Positions 21,649 through 33,074 are shown, numbered from the stretch's first letter. The stretch is DNA of 64,000 bases from Phytophthora sp. 'mugwort' (GCA_033558025.1 JAUCEF010000005.1:4650001-4714000), one strand, 5' to 3'. The notes: generated by a model not told the origin, from the sequence alone. Numbers and translations: made by a program.

Positions 21649-23258
21649 TACACTCCGCGACAGGATAGATCACCCACCCATTTTTGTGGGCAAAGCTCCG
21701 TCAATATTAGGGGTTAGTGACTACGATTTAGGTATGCCGCTTCTGTCACCAGTAGAAAGCCGAGGTTTATGCTAACGACTGCAATTTCGCAGCCTGCAGG
21801 GAACCTCCTATACAAACCAATTTCCATTCCAGCAGTGCGACACATTAGATCACCCGCTCAAAGCATACAGAAACCAAATATAACAGAATGATTGTCAAAA
21901 TGAAAAATGAGTGGCATCAGACTAACTACTGGAGCTGGGGGACAGCTGTCCCTGGTGTTGCCTAGCGGATCATTGTGCAAAGTTGGAGATGACAAGTAAG
22001 AAGAAGCCTCGAATGACCGAGCGCGAGAAGGGCAGGATTTAAGGGCTTCGAGAAGCTGGGTTAAGCACTCGTGCTGTTGCAAAAAGCACGAGGCGCTGCA
22101 CTCACACTGTCAGACGCGTCACCTCACTCGCACCGCACCGCAGGAGGCCAAGCGTCCAGGACCAGCCCCAGCACTCTCGACCGCGAGACCCGCTGTCTCA
22201 TCCGCGCCGCACCCAAGGGCACGTCGTCGGCTGCCCAGCTCAAGACGGAGCTCCAGCTCACCGTCTCGGTGCGGAGCATCCAGCGCACCCTAGCAAGGGT
22301 GGACTGGTTGGTGTATACCAAGATGGTGAAAACTCTCTCCATCAACCCAGAGGACTTAAAGCAACGCAAGGCGTGGGCCAGCGCCATGCTGGTGCGCAAG
22401 ACACCGGGACCATCTGGGACTCCATTATCTTCTCCGATGAGAAGAAGTGGAGCCTAGATGGACCCGATGGCTTCCAGCACTACTGGCGTGACCTGCACAA
22501 GCCACCCCGCCTGAACAAGCGCAGGCTGGTGGCGGGTCTGGCATGGTTTGGGCTGGCTTCAGCTCGCGTGGGAGGACGCCCCTAGTGATCCTTACGGGGA
22601 GGCAGAGCTCGGATGACTACGTCTTTACGGTCCGCGAGTATCCCTCCCGTTTGCTGATCTGAACTGTGGTATCGATTTTATCTACCAGCAGGACAATGCA
22701 AGCATCACGCGTCAAAGCGCACCAAGGGTTTTTTTGCTGAGCAAGAGATCAACTTGCTCGACTGACCATCAAAATCCCCTGATCTTAATCCAATTGAGAT
22801 CTTATGGTCTATTATGAGCAGGAGGGTATATGCAAACGGAAAACAGTTTGAAAGTTTGCCGCAGTTAAAGGCAGCACTATATGAGGCCTGGGAATTAATA
22901 CCCATCGCACTGCTAATGTCGCTCATTAAGTCCATGCCACGAAGATGCATTGAAGTCCTAGATAAGAAAGGCAACAAGACGCATTATTGAGATGCCTCAT
23001 TTTTCATTTTGACAATCATTCTGTTATATTTGGTTTCTGTATGCTTTGAGCGGGTGATCTAATGTGTCGCACTGCTGGAATGGAAATTTGTTTGTATAGG
23101 AGGTTCCCTGCAGGATGCGAAATTGCAGTCGTTAGCATAAACCTCGGCTTTCTACTGGTGACAGAAGCGGTATACCTAAATCGTAGTCACTAACCCCTAA
23201 TATTGACGGAGCTTTGCCCACAAAAGTGGGTGGGTGATCTATCCTGTCGCGGAGTGTA
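21649..23258 (+). mobile_element. Decayed Tc1/mariner element with 263-bp inverted repeats
   Basis: Left arm 21649-21911 and right arm 22996-23258 are inverted copies with only scattered differences. The outermost bases are TA, as expected for a Tc1/mariner target duplication, giving termini TA-CACTCCGCGACAGGAT. Between the arms is a broken transposase on the plus strand. The same architecture (long inverted arms around a Tc1 transposase) occurs in the intact element at 44539-46067, but the arm sequences are unrelated. Confidence 0.85.
21990..22990 (+). pseudogene. Tc1-type transposase, multiply frameshifted
   Basis: The start reads MTSKKKPRMTEREKGRI and then a stop. Later pieces in shifting frames match the intact transposase at 44787-45782. 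These are the SVRSIQRTLARVDWLVYTKM helix-turn-helix region, FSDEKKWSLDGPDGFQHYWRD with the first catalytic Asp, and the final KKGNKTHY before TGA at 22988-22990. At least three frame changes and several stops make it non-functional. Confidence 0.85.
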
Positions 23259-23479
23259 CCATAATTTCGACAAGGCCGGTGCCCATCCCCGCTTTTGTCC
23301 CGCACAAAAGAAAACTTTATCACTTTGCAAACGATCGAGCGAAGGGACAGTTCTCGAGAAAAGGAAGGAAGGAAGGTACCAGGCTCATGTTCAGCCAGCC
23401 GTACGTACGCAGCTCTGCCTTGTGCCTCCGTTGCATTCCTGCGAGCTGACATCTTCTTGCTTGTAGGTACACGAGCGAG

Positions 23480-25119
23480 ATGGCGCACGTCCAAAGCGCT
23501 CCGGATGTAAACCCCATCAAGCCGTACGTCTTTGCGGCGTTCTCTCTCACTACACACTACACTAGTACTCATCTTATATGCGTCTGTCTCTGCAGGGAAC
23601 AGAAGAACACGGAGGCCAGGGCTGGCTGTCAGGACTGGCCGTTCGCCTTGCTGTTTGTGCTTAATGTGGGCGTCATCATCGCACTGATGGCCCTATGGGG
23701 CGTCAAGACGGTTACGGATTCGGACAACAACTCGAGCGAGCTCCTGTCGGGCGACGACACGAAGGTCGTAGTGGGTATCGCCGTGGGCATGGCCGTCGTG
23801 TCCATGGTGCTGGCGTTACTGCTGGTCAAACTCATCGTCGCCTACGCGCGAGTGATGATCCTGTTCGTGTTGTGGTTCAACGTGGCCATCTCATTCGCGC
23901 TTGCGGCGTACGGATTCATCATCGGCAACATCTTCATCGCCGTTATCGGCGTCATTATTGCCCTGCTAAACCTCTGCTACGCGCGCGCCGTGCAGCACCG
24001 CATCCCGTTCGCAGTCGCCAATTTGCGCGTGGCTGAAGCAGCCATTGCCAAACACTGGTCCACATACATTGTGTCTGTTGTTTTTACGGTCGTGCAGATC
24101 GTATGGGTAGTGATTTGGGCCATGGCACTACTAGGCGTCGCCAACAAGATTGCCGAGGAGAACCCGAGCTCCACGAGTAGCAATACGACTAGATCCACCA
24201 GATCTACTTACAAGCAGTCGGGAGGATCCTATGTCGCGTACTTTTTCCTGCTGCTGTCGTTTTACTGGGGACTCCAAGTGTTCAAGAACATTGCTCATAC
24301 TACTGTCGCGGGTACTGTCGCAACGTTCTGGTACAACGCCGAGTCGGGTGGTGCCACGAGTGCGTCGTTGAAGCGCAGCACGACGACCTCATTCGGGTCG
24401 ATCTGCTTTGGCTCGCTCATCGTTGCCTTTCTGCAGGCGCTTCGTGCGGTACGTATTACGGAGTGAACTAATTAAGGTTTTTGGTATTTGCATTCTGATA
24501 AGGAACTTGTTGTCCATATCAGTTGGCGGAGAACAGTCGTCAGGATGGAAGTGCGTTGGCATGCTTTGCTGAGTGCATTCTGGGATGCCTGCAGTCTCTC
24601 ATGGAGTACTTTAACCGCTGGGCGTACGTCTATGTCGGCATCTACGGCTACAAATTTACGCAGGCTGGCAAGGCTGTCTTCCAGCTCTTTAAGCAGCGAG
24701 GCTTTGATGCCATTATCAACGACGATCTCATCGGCAATGTGCTTGGCTTTGCAGCTCTAGGTGTTGGTACGTTTTACTGTTAATGTTTCGGGTTAAGTGA
24801 CCAGAATGCTAACTGCTACCTTTTGCACGCAGGTCTTATCTGCGCTGGTGTCGGCGCGCTAATTGCGGAGACAAGTGACGTGGTATCCTTCCAGAACAGC
24901 ACGGCGTTCTTGGCCATTCTGGGCCTCGTGGTCGGGATCGGGGTTGCCGTCACGCCGCTCGCCGTCATCGACAGCTCGGTCGCCACGATCTTCGTTTGCT
25001 TCGCCGAGGACCCCGCCGCGTTCCAGCGCTCGCACCCGGAACTGTACGCACCGCTGGTGCAGGAGTGGCACAACCTCTACCCGGAGATTATGGTGCAGGC
25101 CGGATACTGGTACGCTTAG
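23480..25119 (+). CDS. Choline transporter-like (SLC44/CTL) membrane protein
   Basis: Four exons (23480-23523, 23596-24448, 24523-24766, 24833-25119) join in frame to 475 residues. About ten hydrophobic segments begin with FALLFVLNVGVIIALMALWG. The C-terminal half carries the family stretches SYVAYFFLLLSFYWGLQVFKN, AYVYVGIYGYKFTQAGK and FVCFAEDPAAF. CTL/SLC44 proteins move choline or related organic cations across the plasma or organelle membrane. The tiny first exon ends inside a Pro codon (CC|G). A GCATTCC initiator-like motif lies about 50 bp upstream of the ATG. A Tc1 remnant ends only 221 bp upstream of the start. Confidence 0.9.
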
Positions 25120-25351
25120 TTTCCGCCACGCAGCACAAGCCGCTGAAAGAGTCTATTCATAAAGCACATTTCAATGCACATTGCTGTAACCACTTCACTC
25201 GTTTCGGTTGGAGCGACCAAAAGTATCTTCGAGGACAAAAATAGGCTCAATTCTGGACAAAAAGGCAAACAGTTGGCCCAGTCTTCAACGTGCGATAGCA
25301 TTAGCGTGACAGTATCCGAACCCATTTGCGCATTCGTCTGCACGTTTGTCG

Positions 25352-26873
25352 ATGTGGCGCTCCGCGCTGGTCCTCTGGGCGTTCATACCTTCGGCTATGG
25401 CCTCCTCCGTGACGTCACTGCTCTTCCGCGCAGCCTCGACGACCCTCGTGGCGCGGCGCATCACGGACGTCGTCCATGACGAGGATGCAAGTGTTGACGT
25501 GGACACCGATGAAATCGCAGGGAACTCGAGTGTGGTCCGGGCCATCCACTATGCAGCCATCCTGGTGCTTATCGTCATGTCGGCCATCTCTTCGGGGCTC
25601 ACGCTGGGCCTCATGTCCCTGGACAAAGTGAGTTTGGACGTAGTGGTGAGAGCTGGAGAGCGAGCCGGAGCCACCAAGGACGAATTGAGGAAGGGCCGAG
25701 CGGCCAAACGCATCCTGCCGGTCCGGACGGACAGCAACCTGCTGCTTACCACGCTGGTACTGACTACGGTGGCGGTGAATAGCCTGCTATCGATCCTAAT
25801 GGCGGACTTGACCAGTGGCCTCGTGGGTTTCTTTGCGTCCACGATTCTCATCGTCCTGGTCGGCGAGATCGTCCCGCAGTCGCTATGCTCCCGCCACGCA
25901 CTGGTCATCGGCTCGGTCTTTGTGCCGGTTGTGCGTGTGCTGCTGTTCGCGCTTTATATTTTCACCAAACCGGTGAGCTACGTACTGGATCGCACAGTTG
26001 GAGAGGATGTGGGCACCATGTTCACCAAGCGCGAGCTCCAGAAGCTCGTGGAGATTCACGTGAGGCAAAAAATCATGCACCCTGAAGAAGGGTATATCGT
26101 ACGCGGCGCCATGAGCTACAAGAACAAGGTCGTCAGTGACATCATGATCCCGGCTGACAAACTCTTCTCACTTCCGATATCCTTCTCAACTTTGTGCTTG
26201 TGACAGATACTATCGTGTGTATTCGGGACCTTTTAGTAGCCTCCTTAACCTGTGACGCTGACTGTGTTCTGTTCATTGATACTGTTTGATATTGCACGCC
26301 TGCACGACACTTAACTTAGACACACTCAAGATGATTTATAACAGTGGATACAGTCGTATACCTGTATGGAATAAGGACCCGAACGACGTGGTGGGTATCA
26401 TCTTTACCAAAGACTTGATCTACGTGGACCCGAATCAAGACGTGCCATTACTTGCGTTCGCGCGGGTTTTTGCGGTCTCAGCGCACCGGATCTGGCTTGA
26501 TGCACAGCTTGGCGAGGTGCTCAGTGTGTTCAAAATGGGGAGCACTCACATGGCACTTGTCTACGACGTCAACAACTCTGGACTGGTACGTTAATCAACC
26601 GATTCTATTGAGTTCAATGGCCATTTTCTCACCTCGTGCATGTTGATATATGCTCAGGGGGATCCGTTCTACGAGCTGAAAGGTCTAGTGACTTTGGAAG
26701 ATATCGTAGAGGAGATTCTGCAGTCCAAGATTACCGACGAGACCGACTCACCCGTAGCCCGTAAGGAACGACAGCACTGCACGGATCAGATCGGGTATTC
26801 CGACGGGGGTGAGTTCGTTGCGCACGCCGTCGTCTTGCTTCCACCAAGCAGCTCTCGCCGTGACTCGCTTTAA
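25352..26873 (+). CDS. CNNM/Mam3-type DUF21-CBS membrane protein
   Basis: The ATG at 25352 opens a signal-like segment ([15 protein letters not shown]). A DUF21 domain follows, with four hydrophobic helices ([26 protein letters not shown]). A CBS pair comes next, including [37 protein letters not shown] and [13 protein letters not shown]. Exons are 25352-26176, 26298-26585 and 26658-26873 (442 residues). CNNM/CorC-like proteins are tied to Mg2+ or metal homeostasis. No GT-AG intron restores the frame at the first junction. An AT-AC intron (26177-26297) does, with an exact U12-type 5' site. The 3' end is uncertain: a 40-nt intron (26809-26848) would extend the protein to a stop at 27145-27147. 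Confidence 0.75.
26177..26297 (+). other. Candidate U12-type AT-AC intron
   Basis: The 5' end reads ATATCCTT, the minor-spliceosome consensus. TCCTTAAC, a perfect U12 branch motif, occurs at 26242-26249. The 3' end TTGCAC restores the CBS reading frame with the family spacing between the FSLP and SGYSRIPV blocks. The branch-to-acceptor distance (about 49 nt) is longer than usual. Confidence 0.55.
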
Positions 26874-27224
26874 AGTGTTGACACCGTGTACTGTACATCC
26901 CGTCCGTCAGCATACTCCGAAGCAGATCCGCTACTTTCCGACAACAAGGCAACTTTCGGCACCTTTCATCGGACCTAAGTCAGCACTAGAGGGAGCTGCT
27001 AATCATCAATGCTGGCGTAGTCAGCATTACCCTCTCCAAGACCAAGAATTTCCTGATGCATATTTAAGATCAGCGACTGTTAAAGTGCGGCGCACTATGA
27101 ATATTAGACTATCCGCAGCAACGCAAGGATTTACTATATCCGAATAGTACTTAAGTAATTTCTACGGTAAAGGTAGATGTATCGCTGCTCACCGGACGCG
27201 TCGTCTCGAAGATTTTCTTGTATC

Positions 27225-30058
27225 ATGACGATGCGATGGTCATCGCTCGTAAGTCTGGCTCTGTATCTAGCCTTTATAACTCCCCGGACACAAGCCTCGA
27301 GCACGACTACGACAGAGCTCGAGTGCAATTCTACAGTGGCAGAGCAAGAAACCATTACTCGTTGGTCGTTATTGTCCGAGCTAACGTTTTCACGCGACTG
27401 TAAGCTTCCCCAATCTGCACCAAGTTTGAATCAAGATCGACGTTAACCTAATTCTCTGTCTGTAGCTCACGCAGCGACAGCTTTCGCAAACAAAATTTGG
27501 ATTGTAGGTGGTGTATCGGCATCTTATTACACGAAGCGCCTTGAGTTGACCACAACGCGCTCAGATGTAATATCCTCCTCGGATGGCATTAAATGGACAG
27601 AGATTTTAGAAGAGGCTCCATTCCGACGCCGGTATGGACACTCATTAATCTCCTTCACTGATTCCAAGGACCAGGTGGAGCGTCTAACGTTGCTCGGAGG
27701 CTTTTCACCTGAACCAGCGACCGATATCTGGATGACCACTGATGGAGGTAGGCACTGTAGTCTACTCATGCCTTGGTGGTACGTCAGAGCTAACTCAATA
27801 TTATGCCATTCTTGTGTACAGTATCTTGGACGGAAGCGACCGCGACAGTTCCTTGGACAGGCAGAGGCTACCATTGCTCGGTTGTATTTGATAGGAAACT
27901 GTGGGTGCTTGGTGGCAGTCCGATGAACAATGAGGTTTGGTCTACATCTTCAGTCCTTGCGGGGCTATGGACGCAGCAAAGCAATGCACCCTGGTCACCA
28001 AGAGCTGCCCACGCGTGTACTGCTCATGAGGTCATGGCTAACGCGACCGTAGGAGATTCATCTCGAGAAGAGTTCCTATTCCTAATGGGAGGGTGGCGCG
28101 ACACAAGTATGCGAGATGTGTGGCGAATGAACTTGGCGGGGAATTGGAAACTGCTGGCTGAGGCAGCTCCATGGGACGCTCGAGCGTGGTTTTCTCTTGT
28201 GTCGTTTGATTCAAGGACGAATGGTGATGTCCAGCTTGGACCAAGACTCTGGGTGCTTGGAGGAGGGATCGTAGGCAACGGAATCGAGAAAATGTATCCG
28301 TTCTCAGACGTCTGGTACACGCGCGATGGCAAGGAATGGGTAGCTGCTAGCTCCAATTCTTCCGGCATTTCGACAGCTGAATGGAGCATGGTGACCCAAA
28401 GCAATACACAAGTATGCATGGGCAAGTGGGGCCACTCGGTTGTCCCCTTCCGTCGCACCGTCACTCGATCCTACTATTGCCACGAGTCGTGCACGAATGA
28501 AGACGGCACAGTTAGTCTCGCCAACCAACTCATTCCAGTATGTAACCCAGCCACAACTTTGCCAGAGACTCCGGCCCAACGCACCGTGCTGCTTAATAAC
28601 TCCATGATCACGAAGACGATCTACCCGGACGGCTGTGGTTTATGCAAGACAGACCCCAATGCTCGGTACCAGAACAGCACGAGCGTCCCGACACTTCTTC
28701 TCGTGGCTGGAAACGTCGGTATCCAGAAAGTGAACGACGTCTTTCAAAGCAGCGACGGGAGTGCGTACAATGCACTTAAGGACAAGAAGTCAAAAGCTGA
28801 GCTGTCGTGACTGAGATAATTGTGCTTGCTTAACTTGTAGTGTTGTGTGAGCGGGATGGCAGCATCTGCTCGGGTGAAGGCGTGTGTGTACAAGGTGGCA
28901 CTTGCTTGTGCAATCGCGGGAAAACTGGAGCGTTTTGTGATAGCGAGCTGGGCTACACCGTCATCGACTCGAGTAAGAGGCTTACAACTTCACCATGCGG
29001 CTCTTTTTTCATGGAGCTGGGACCAATTAAACGCTCTTTTGTTGTATCATTTTGTAGCGAGTTGCTTCCCCGAGTCGGCTCCAGTTGTGGTTGCTGGCGG
29101 CAAGACCAAACGGTTGGGTGACGTAAAGATCGGAGACTCGGTGCTCGCTCTCGATGCGGCTGGGAATTTTGTGTACTCCACCGTCTACTACATTCCACAC
29201 GAGAGTTTCCGGATGGGCGAGACCCAGTACATCAGCGTGAGGCACGAAGGCATGGAGCATCAACAGGTCAGTTAGTACGTGCTGATCAGACCCTGGCCAT
29301 GCGGTGTGACCACCCTCTACTGCTGCCAGGATCGGATTTGCTCTGTGGCAAATGTGTGACGTGTGACTGACATCAGTGACGTGTGTAATATGCATGTTTT
29401 CCAGGACTTCGTTGACGCGCTTAATCTGACCCCCGAGCACGTCGTGTACTATCTTCCAGAGAACAAAACTCTCGATCACGGATGCAGCTTACACTTGTTA
29501 ATGGCAAGTCTGGCTCAGAAACCAGCAAGCGAGCTGCGGGTGAACGACCTGCTCTTGACGTTCCTATCGCCGACTCGATCAGAGAGTTCCACCGAAACCA
29601 TATCGAAACCAGCCATAAACGTATCAAACTCTGCCAGCTGGAGCTGCCCCGATGGCAGGCTTGACGAGCTCGCACGTCAAAAGGAACCCCCAGCTGGACT
29701 CAGCTTGGTCCGAGTCACAGGATTGAGTCGCGCCACGCATCGCAGCGCCAAGACCGTGTACACGATGACGGGCAATCTGTTTGTGGCCGGCGTCCTTTGC
29801 AGCAACTTCGGCGACTACTACCCGATGCTGCCTGGTCAACAATGGAGGGATTCAGTCGCCTTCAAGTTGTTCGCGCCGCACCGCTTCGCGTTTAGATTGT
29901 TCCCATATCCTCAAACTGCTGAGCTCCTACGCGCGCTCATGAACCAGCTGGTGCTGCCGACCTTGACATGGCTTCGCCTGCTGCTCCACTCCAAACAAAG
30001 CTCAGGAGCTATCACGACGACGTTATTTGGGCCCCAAATCATCCCACAGAACTTTTGA
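27225..30058 (+). CDS. Secreted kelch-EGF-Hint (Hedgehog-type autoprocessing) protein
   Basis: Six exons (27225-27399, 27466-27747, 27822-28760, 28841-28972, 29058-29266, 29405-30058) join in frame to 796 residues. MTMRWSSLVSLALYLAFI is a signal peptide. Residues 65-465 form a kelch-like propeller with six glycine-rich strands (KIWIVGGV, LTLLGGF, LWVLGGS, FLFLMGGW, LWVLGGG, LLLVAGN). Residues 468-500 form an EGF-like module (CSGEGVCVQGGTCLCNRGKTGAFC). Cys512 opens a Hedgehog-type Hint domain: CFPESAPVVVAGG, LGDVKIGDSVLALD, then LTPEHVVYYL with Thr588 and His591. The block NLFVAGVLCSNF closes it, and a hydrophobic C-terminal region follows. By analogy Cys512 would cleave off the propeller-EGF part, but the attached group is unknown. 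Confidence 0.85.
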
Positions 30059-31154
30059 AGATCGATTTTCATTGCACGTTTTCTTCCAGACAACAGCGCA
30101 ACGGCACAGCGCGAGAGTTTCGAGACAGCCCCAACGCTTGCGTTGCTTCCTTCTGGCGTGGATAACCTCGCAGGTTTTTGCTGTACGAATCGACACCAGG
30201 ATTGCCAAGAAGGAGCTGCATTTCTGGGGAACTCACAGCAGTAAGTACTGTACAGGTACAAGCATTACAGATTATACCAGACTCTGGGTCAGAGAATGTG
30301 TACTGGTAAATATGTACGGTAGTCATACTGTATGCTGGAAACGTTATCTCGTATTGAGTCAATACAAACTTTTAACATTAATAATGTATATCATATTACC
30401 GAGCCCACCCCTATTGCGGTGCTGAAATAGCAGTTGGTGCCGAGGTTCGCGGGAAACTGCGCGACACCTGCGGCCCGCAGACAACGGCCGGGCGGGGCGT
30501 TACGTGGCAGCTCTCGCTTTGGTGCCTCGCGCAGCCACGGGACCAGCTGGGGGTTCCGCGTACAGGCTCGCCGGCCATAGCGCCGCGCTCGAAAAAAGAA
30601 GACGAAGATGCAGAGAATCGGCGGAACTGAGCCGAGGCGTTCCAACGGCAACAATGCGTGCGGACGTTGAGCTGAAGGCTGTTGAAGCGAACCGCGAGGT
30701 GGATTTTCACTCCACCCGTGCGTATCCATTCTGTGCTGGCCCCAGGCGTCTTATTACAAACATGCGAGCTTGTGGGCAAGCGACGGCCATAAGAGGCCAC
30801 ATGCTCTACTTTACTTACCACAGGCAAGTCGCCCAATAAATGCAGGCTGCTTTTAAAGCAATTGTCTTGCTTTATAGTGGGACAAGTCTAGTGTGCTAAA
30901 AAGACAGTGCTCCAACGGTTTTAGGGGCGTGTAATGCGTCCGGTCTGGTCTAGCGCACGTTCGCGGCAAACGGCTGGAAAGGCAGAGTTTCCACACACCA
31001 CAAGCGACGAGACCTGCTGGCCGGCAAGTCGCTACAGGCTGCTGCAGCTGGCGACCGATGCGACCTGTGATTGAAATACTCTCACTGTGCAATTCGCGCT
31101 CAAGGTCCCATTTGCATTCCTAGCACCACCACAAGCGATTTCATACAAAGAATC
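30059..31154. other. Intergenic region
   Basis: About 1.1 kb follows the Hint-protein gene. The first 200 bp are AT-rich, and 30430-31050 is GC-rich with overlapping frames on both strands. None shows recognisable domains or a good splice pattern. Nothing is called. Confidence 0.4.
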
Positions 31155-31454
31155 ATGCTCGGCAAGCGTTGCGCATCGGAAATGGAGGCTTGCCTCACCG
31201 AGTATTACCGTCAGGAGTGCCTGCGCGCCCTGTACGCCAAGCAAGAGCGCCCGCGAGACTGCGCCTGGGTCAACAAGGACATGATGGCCAAGCCTCATTG
31301 TCGCGCGCGGAAGGGCGTCTCGTTCGCCATGACCCCGGAGATCATCGGCAATGCCGACCCCACCGTGGACCGTAGCCCCATTGATGTTTCCCCGATCTCC
31401 AAGCTCGAGCTCATCGTGCTGCTCTCGCAGCGGACGTTTCCGGTTCAGGCTTAA
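31155..31454 (+). CDS. Small Cys-containing protein of unknown function (99 aa)
   Basis: An ATG frame of 99 residues has a codon bias like the flanking real genes (GC-rich third positions). The N-terminal half is helical and Cys-bearing: Cys6, Cys13, Cys22 and Cys36 around ACLTEYYRQECLRALYAKQ. This recalls small mitochondrial CHCH-type proteins, although the CX9C spacing is not exact. No signal peptide or membrane segment is seen. I do not recognise the family. Confidence 0.55.
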   Translation: MLGKRCASEMEACLTEYYRQECLRALYAKQERPRDCAWVNKDMMAKPHCRARKGVSFAMTPEIIGNADPTVDRSPIDVSPISKLELIVLLSQRTFPVQA

Positions 31455-31849
31455 ATTAAAGCAAACCAAGAACAACCGACCAACCTGCACAGGACAATCA
31501 GACTACACACGTAGTACTCACTAGACGACGGGAGACGACACCGCACGCACGCACCGCGCTGCGTTGCCCCGTACTGGACACTATCCACCTTCATGCTAGG
31601 GTGGATCTAGAAGACGCCATCCAATATTGACTCGACACGTCATTCGAGCCGCAGCATGTAGCTTATAGAACCACGAGTCACGGTAGAATTGACTCGATAT
31701 TTAAGTTCGCAAAATTGAACGCCGACACTTCCAAACTGCACAAACGTTCTGGCCTGAACATTTTCATCAATATAACATGCCAGTCTGGCAACAAACCATT
31801 TTTTTTTTTCCAAAGGATCAGTTCGATACGGTCTGAGCCGGACGTGTAT
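31455..31849. other. Intergenic region
   Basis: This region lies between the small gene and the 3' end of the Myb/SANT-like gene. A nine-T run stands near 31800. No gene was recognised. Confidence 0.4.
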
Positions 31850-32923
31850 TCAGACGTCGAGTGGCATGAGGCGATCGACCTCTCGCCGCGATACGCCTTG
31901 CGCGAGCAATTCCATACGCGCTTTCGCACGAGTGACGAGAGCTTTATCGCGTGCCATCTGCAGCTCCAGCTGGCGCAGTGTAAGCTCCACCCGAGCTTTC
32001 TCCAGGTCAATTTCGTCGATCGACCGCAGCATGGGACGCTTCTTCACGGGCCCCGGCGGCAGATTCTGTCGCTCGTTCTGTCGGCAGCGAACTTGACCTC
32101 GCGCGTCTTCGTTCTCTCGCATCATTGAAATGGATTCCATCGCCCTACTCTTACTCTTTCTCACTGGTCGTGTGGTCGGCGGCGTCGAAGGTCTCGGTGG
32201 GCTCCTCACCCCACCCACAGACTCGTTGTCAAAGTCCCAGACCATGGTCTCGGACATCGGTTCCATGCCGCGCCGCTCGCGCAGCGAATACCGGCAACTC
32301 GTCTTTACTGATGAAGGCGATGCTGAGCGGAAACATTCCAGCGAAGGACTAGCAGCTCGAGTAGGAGCAGCAGCAGAACGAGGTGGGACCGGTGCAGCCG
32401 CTACAGGTTGGCGAGCCCCCGGGGACACCACCGATTTCCGCTTGGTGCTGAGTCTCGGTCTCTTTTTCGGGGGCGAGTCTGCTACCTCGTCCATATCCTT
32501 CATAATAGGCTGCAACAGCGCGAAGTAGCGGCAGTAGCGCTCCAACACGCGATGCAGATTGCGTTCGGCGGGCGTCCCTTCGGCCGCCTGGAGCTCGCGC
32601 TTAGTACTGGCCAGCCGCTCCGCCGCCTCGCGGTACGAGTGCTCCAACTCCGTCATCTTGGCCTGCACCTGGCTTGCCGTGCGGTGCACGAGCCCCTCGG
32701 CGTGCAGTTGCTGCACGATCTCGTCGGCCAGCGGGCAATGGCTTTCGTTTGCCCTCGTGCAGCTCTGCCAGCGGTCGTAATTGCCCGGCTCGGCCAGCCA
32801 ATCCAGTAGCACGCCCATCGATGACTTGCACCCTGGTCCCATATGGTCCGAGGTCCACTTGGCCTGCACAGAAAGCTGCTGGGATGCCTGCCGCGCCCGC
32901 AGGAAGCTCGGCTTGACATGCAT
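31850..32923 (-). CDS. Myb/SANT-like DNA-binding domain protein
   Basis: A single exon of 357 residues starts at ATG 32923. Residues 20-115 look like a Myb/SANT-like (trihelix-type) domain: KWTSDHMGP, VLLDWLAEPGNYDRW, then TASQVQAKMTELEHSYREA. A Ser/Pro/Arg-rich central region carries basic nuclear-localisation-like clusters (PPKKRPRLSTKRK, VKKRPM). The C-terminal 60 residues form a charged coiled coil (DEIDLEKARVELTLRQLELQ). Together this suggests a nuclear, possibly dimeric, transcription regulator. Its ATG is 151 bp from the divergent ATG of the kinase gene, so the two share a promoter region. Confidence 0.7.
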   Translation of the reverse strand: MHVKPSFLRARQASQQLSVQAKWTSDHMGPGCKSSMGVLLDWLAEPGNYDRWQSCTRANESHCPLADEIVQQLHAEGLVHRTASQVQAKMTELEHSYREAAERLASTKRELQAAEGTPAERNLHRVLERYCRYFALLQPIMKDMDEVADSPPKKRPRLSTKRKSVVSPGARQPVAAAPVPPRSAAAPTRAASPSLECFRSASPSSVKTSCRYSLRERRGMEPMSETMVWDFDNESVGGVRSPPRPSTPPTTRPVRKSKSRAMESISMMRENEDARGQVRCRQNERQNLPPGPVKKRPMLRSIDEIDLEKARVELTLRQLELQMARDKALVTRAKARMELLAQGVSRREVDRLMPLDV

Positions 32924-33074
32924 TCTCGCGGCGGTGAGATTCTCGGCGCTTCACTGCAGCCTCATCAAGACGGGCTTTCAGCCAATCCGCATGTTGAAGT
33001 CATTTTCCACTCGTGGATTGGTCAAAACCTAACAGTTTGTTCCCTTTTTGGCGCGGGTCAGTTTGAATCACTGG
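32924..33074. promoter_or_regulatory. Short bidirectional promoter, Myb-like gene / kinase gene
   Basis: 151 bp separate two divergent ATGs. On the plus strand TCATTTTCCACTC at 33000-33012 matches the oomycete initiator (YCAYTYY), 75 bp upstream of ATG 33075. Confidence 0.45.

Noticed and set aside
26177..26320. Ordinary GT-AG intron at the CNNM gap
   Set aside because: The GT donors before the stop are in phase 2. The only AG acceptor after the last in-frame stop (26318-26319) needs phase 1, so none keeps the frame.
32130..32809. Plus-strand frames over the Myb/SANT-like gene
   Set aside because: They are antisense to a coherent 357-residue protein and lack motifs.
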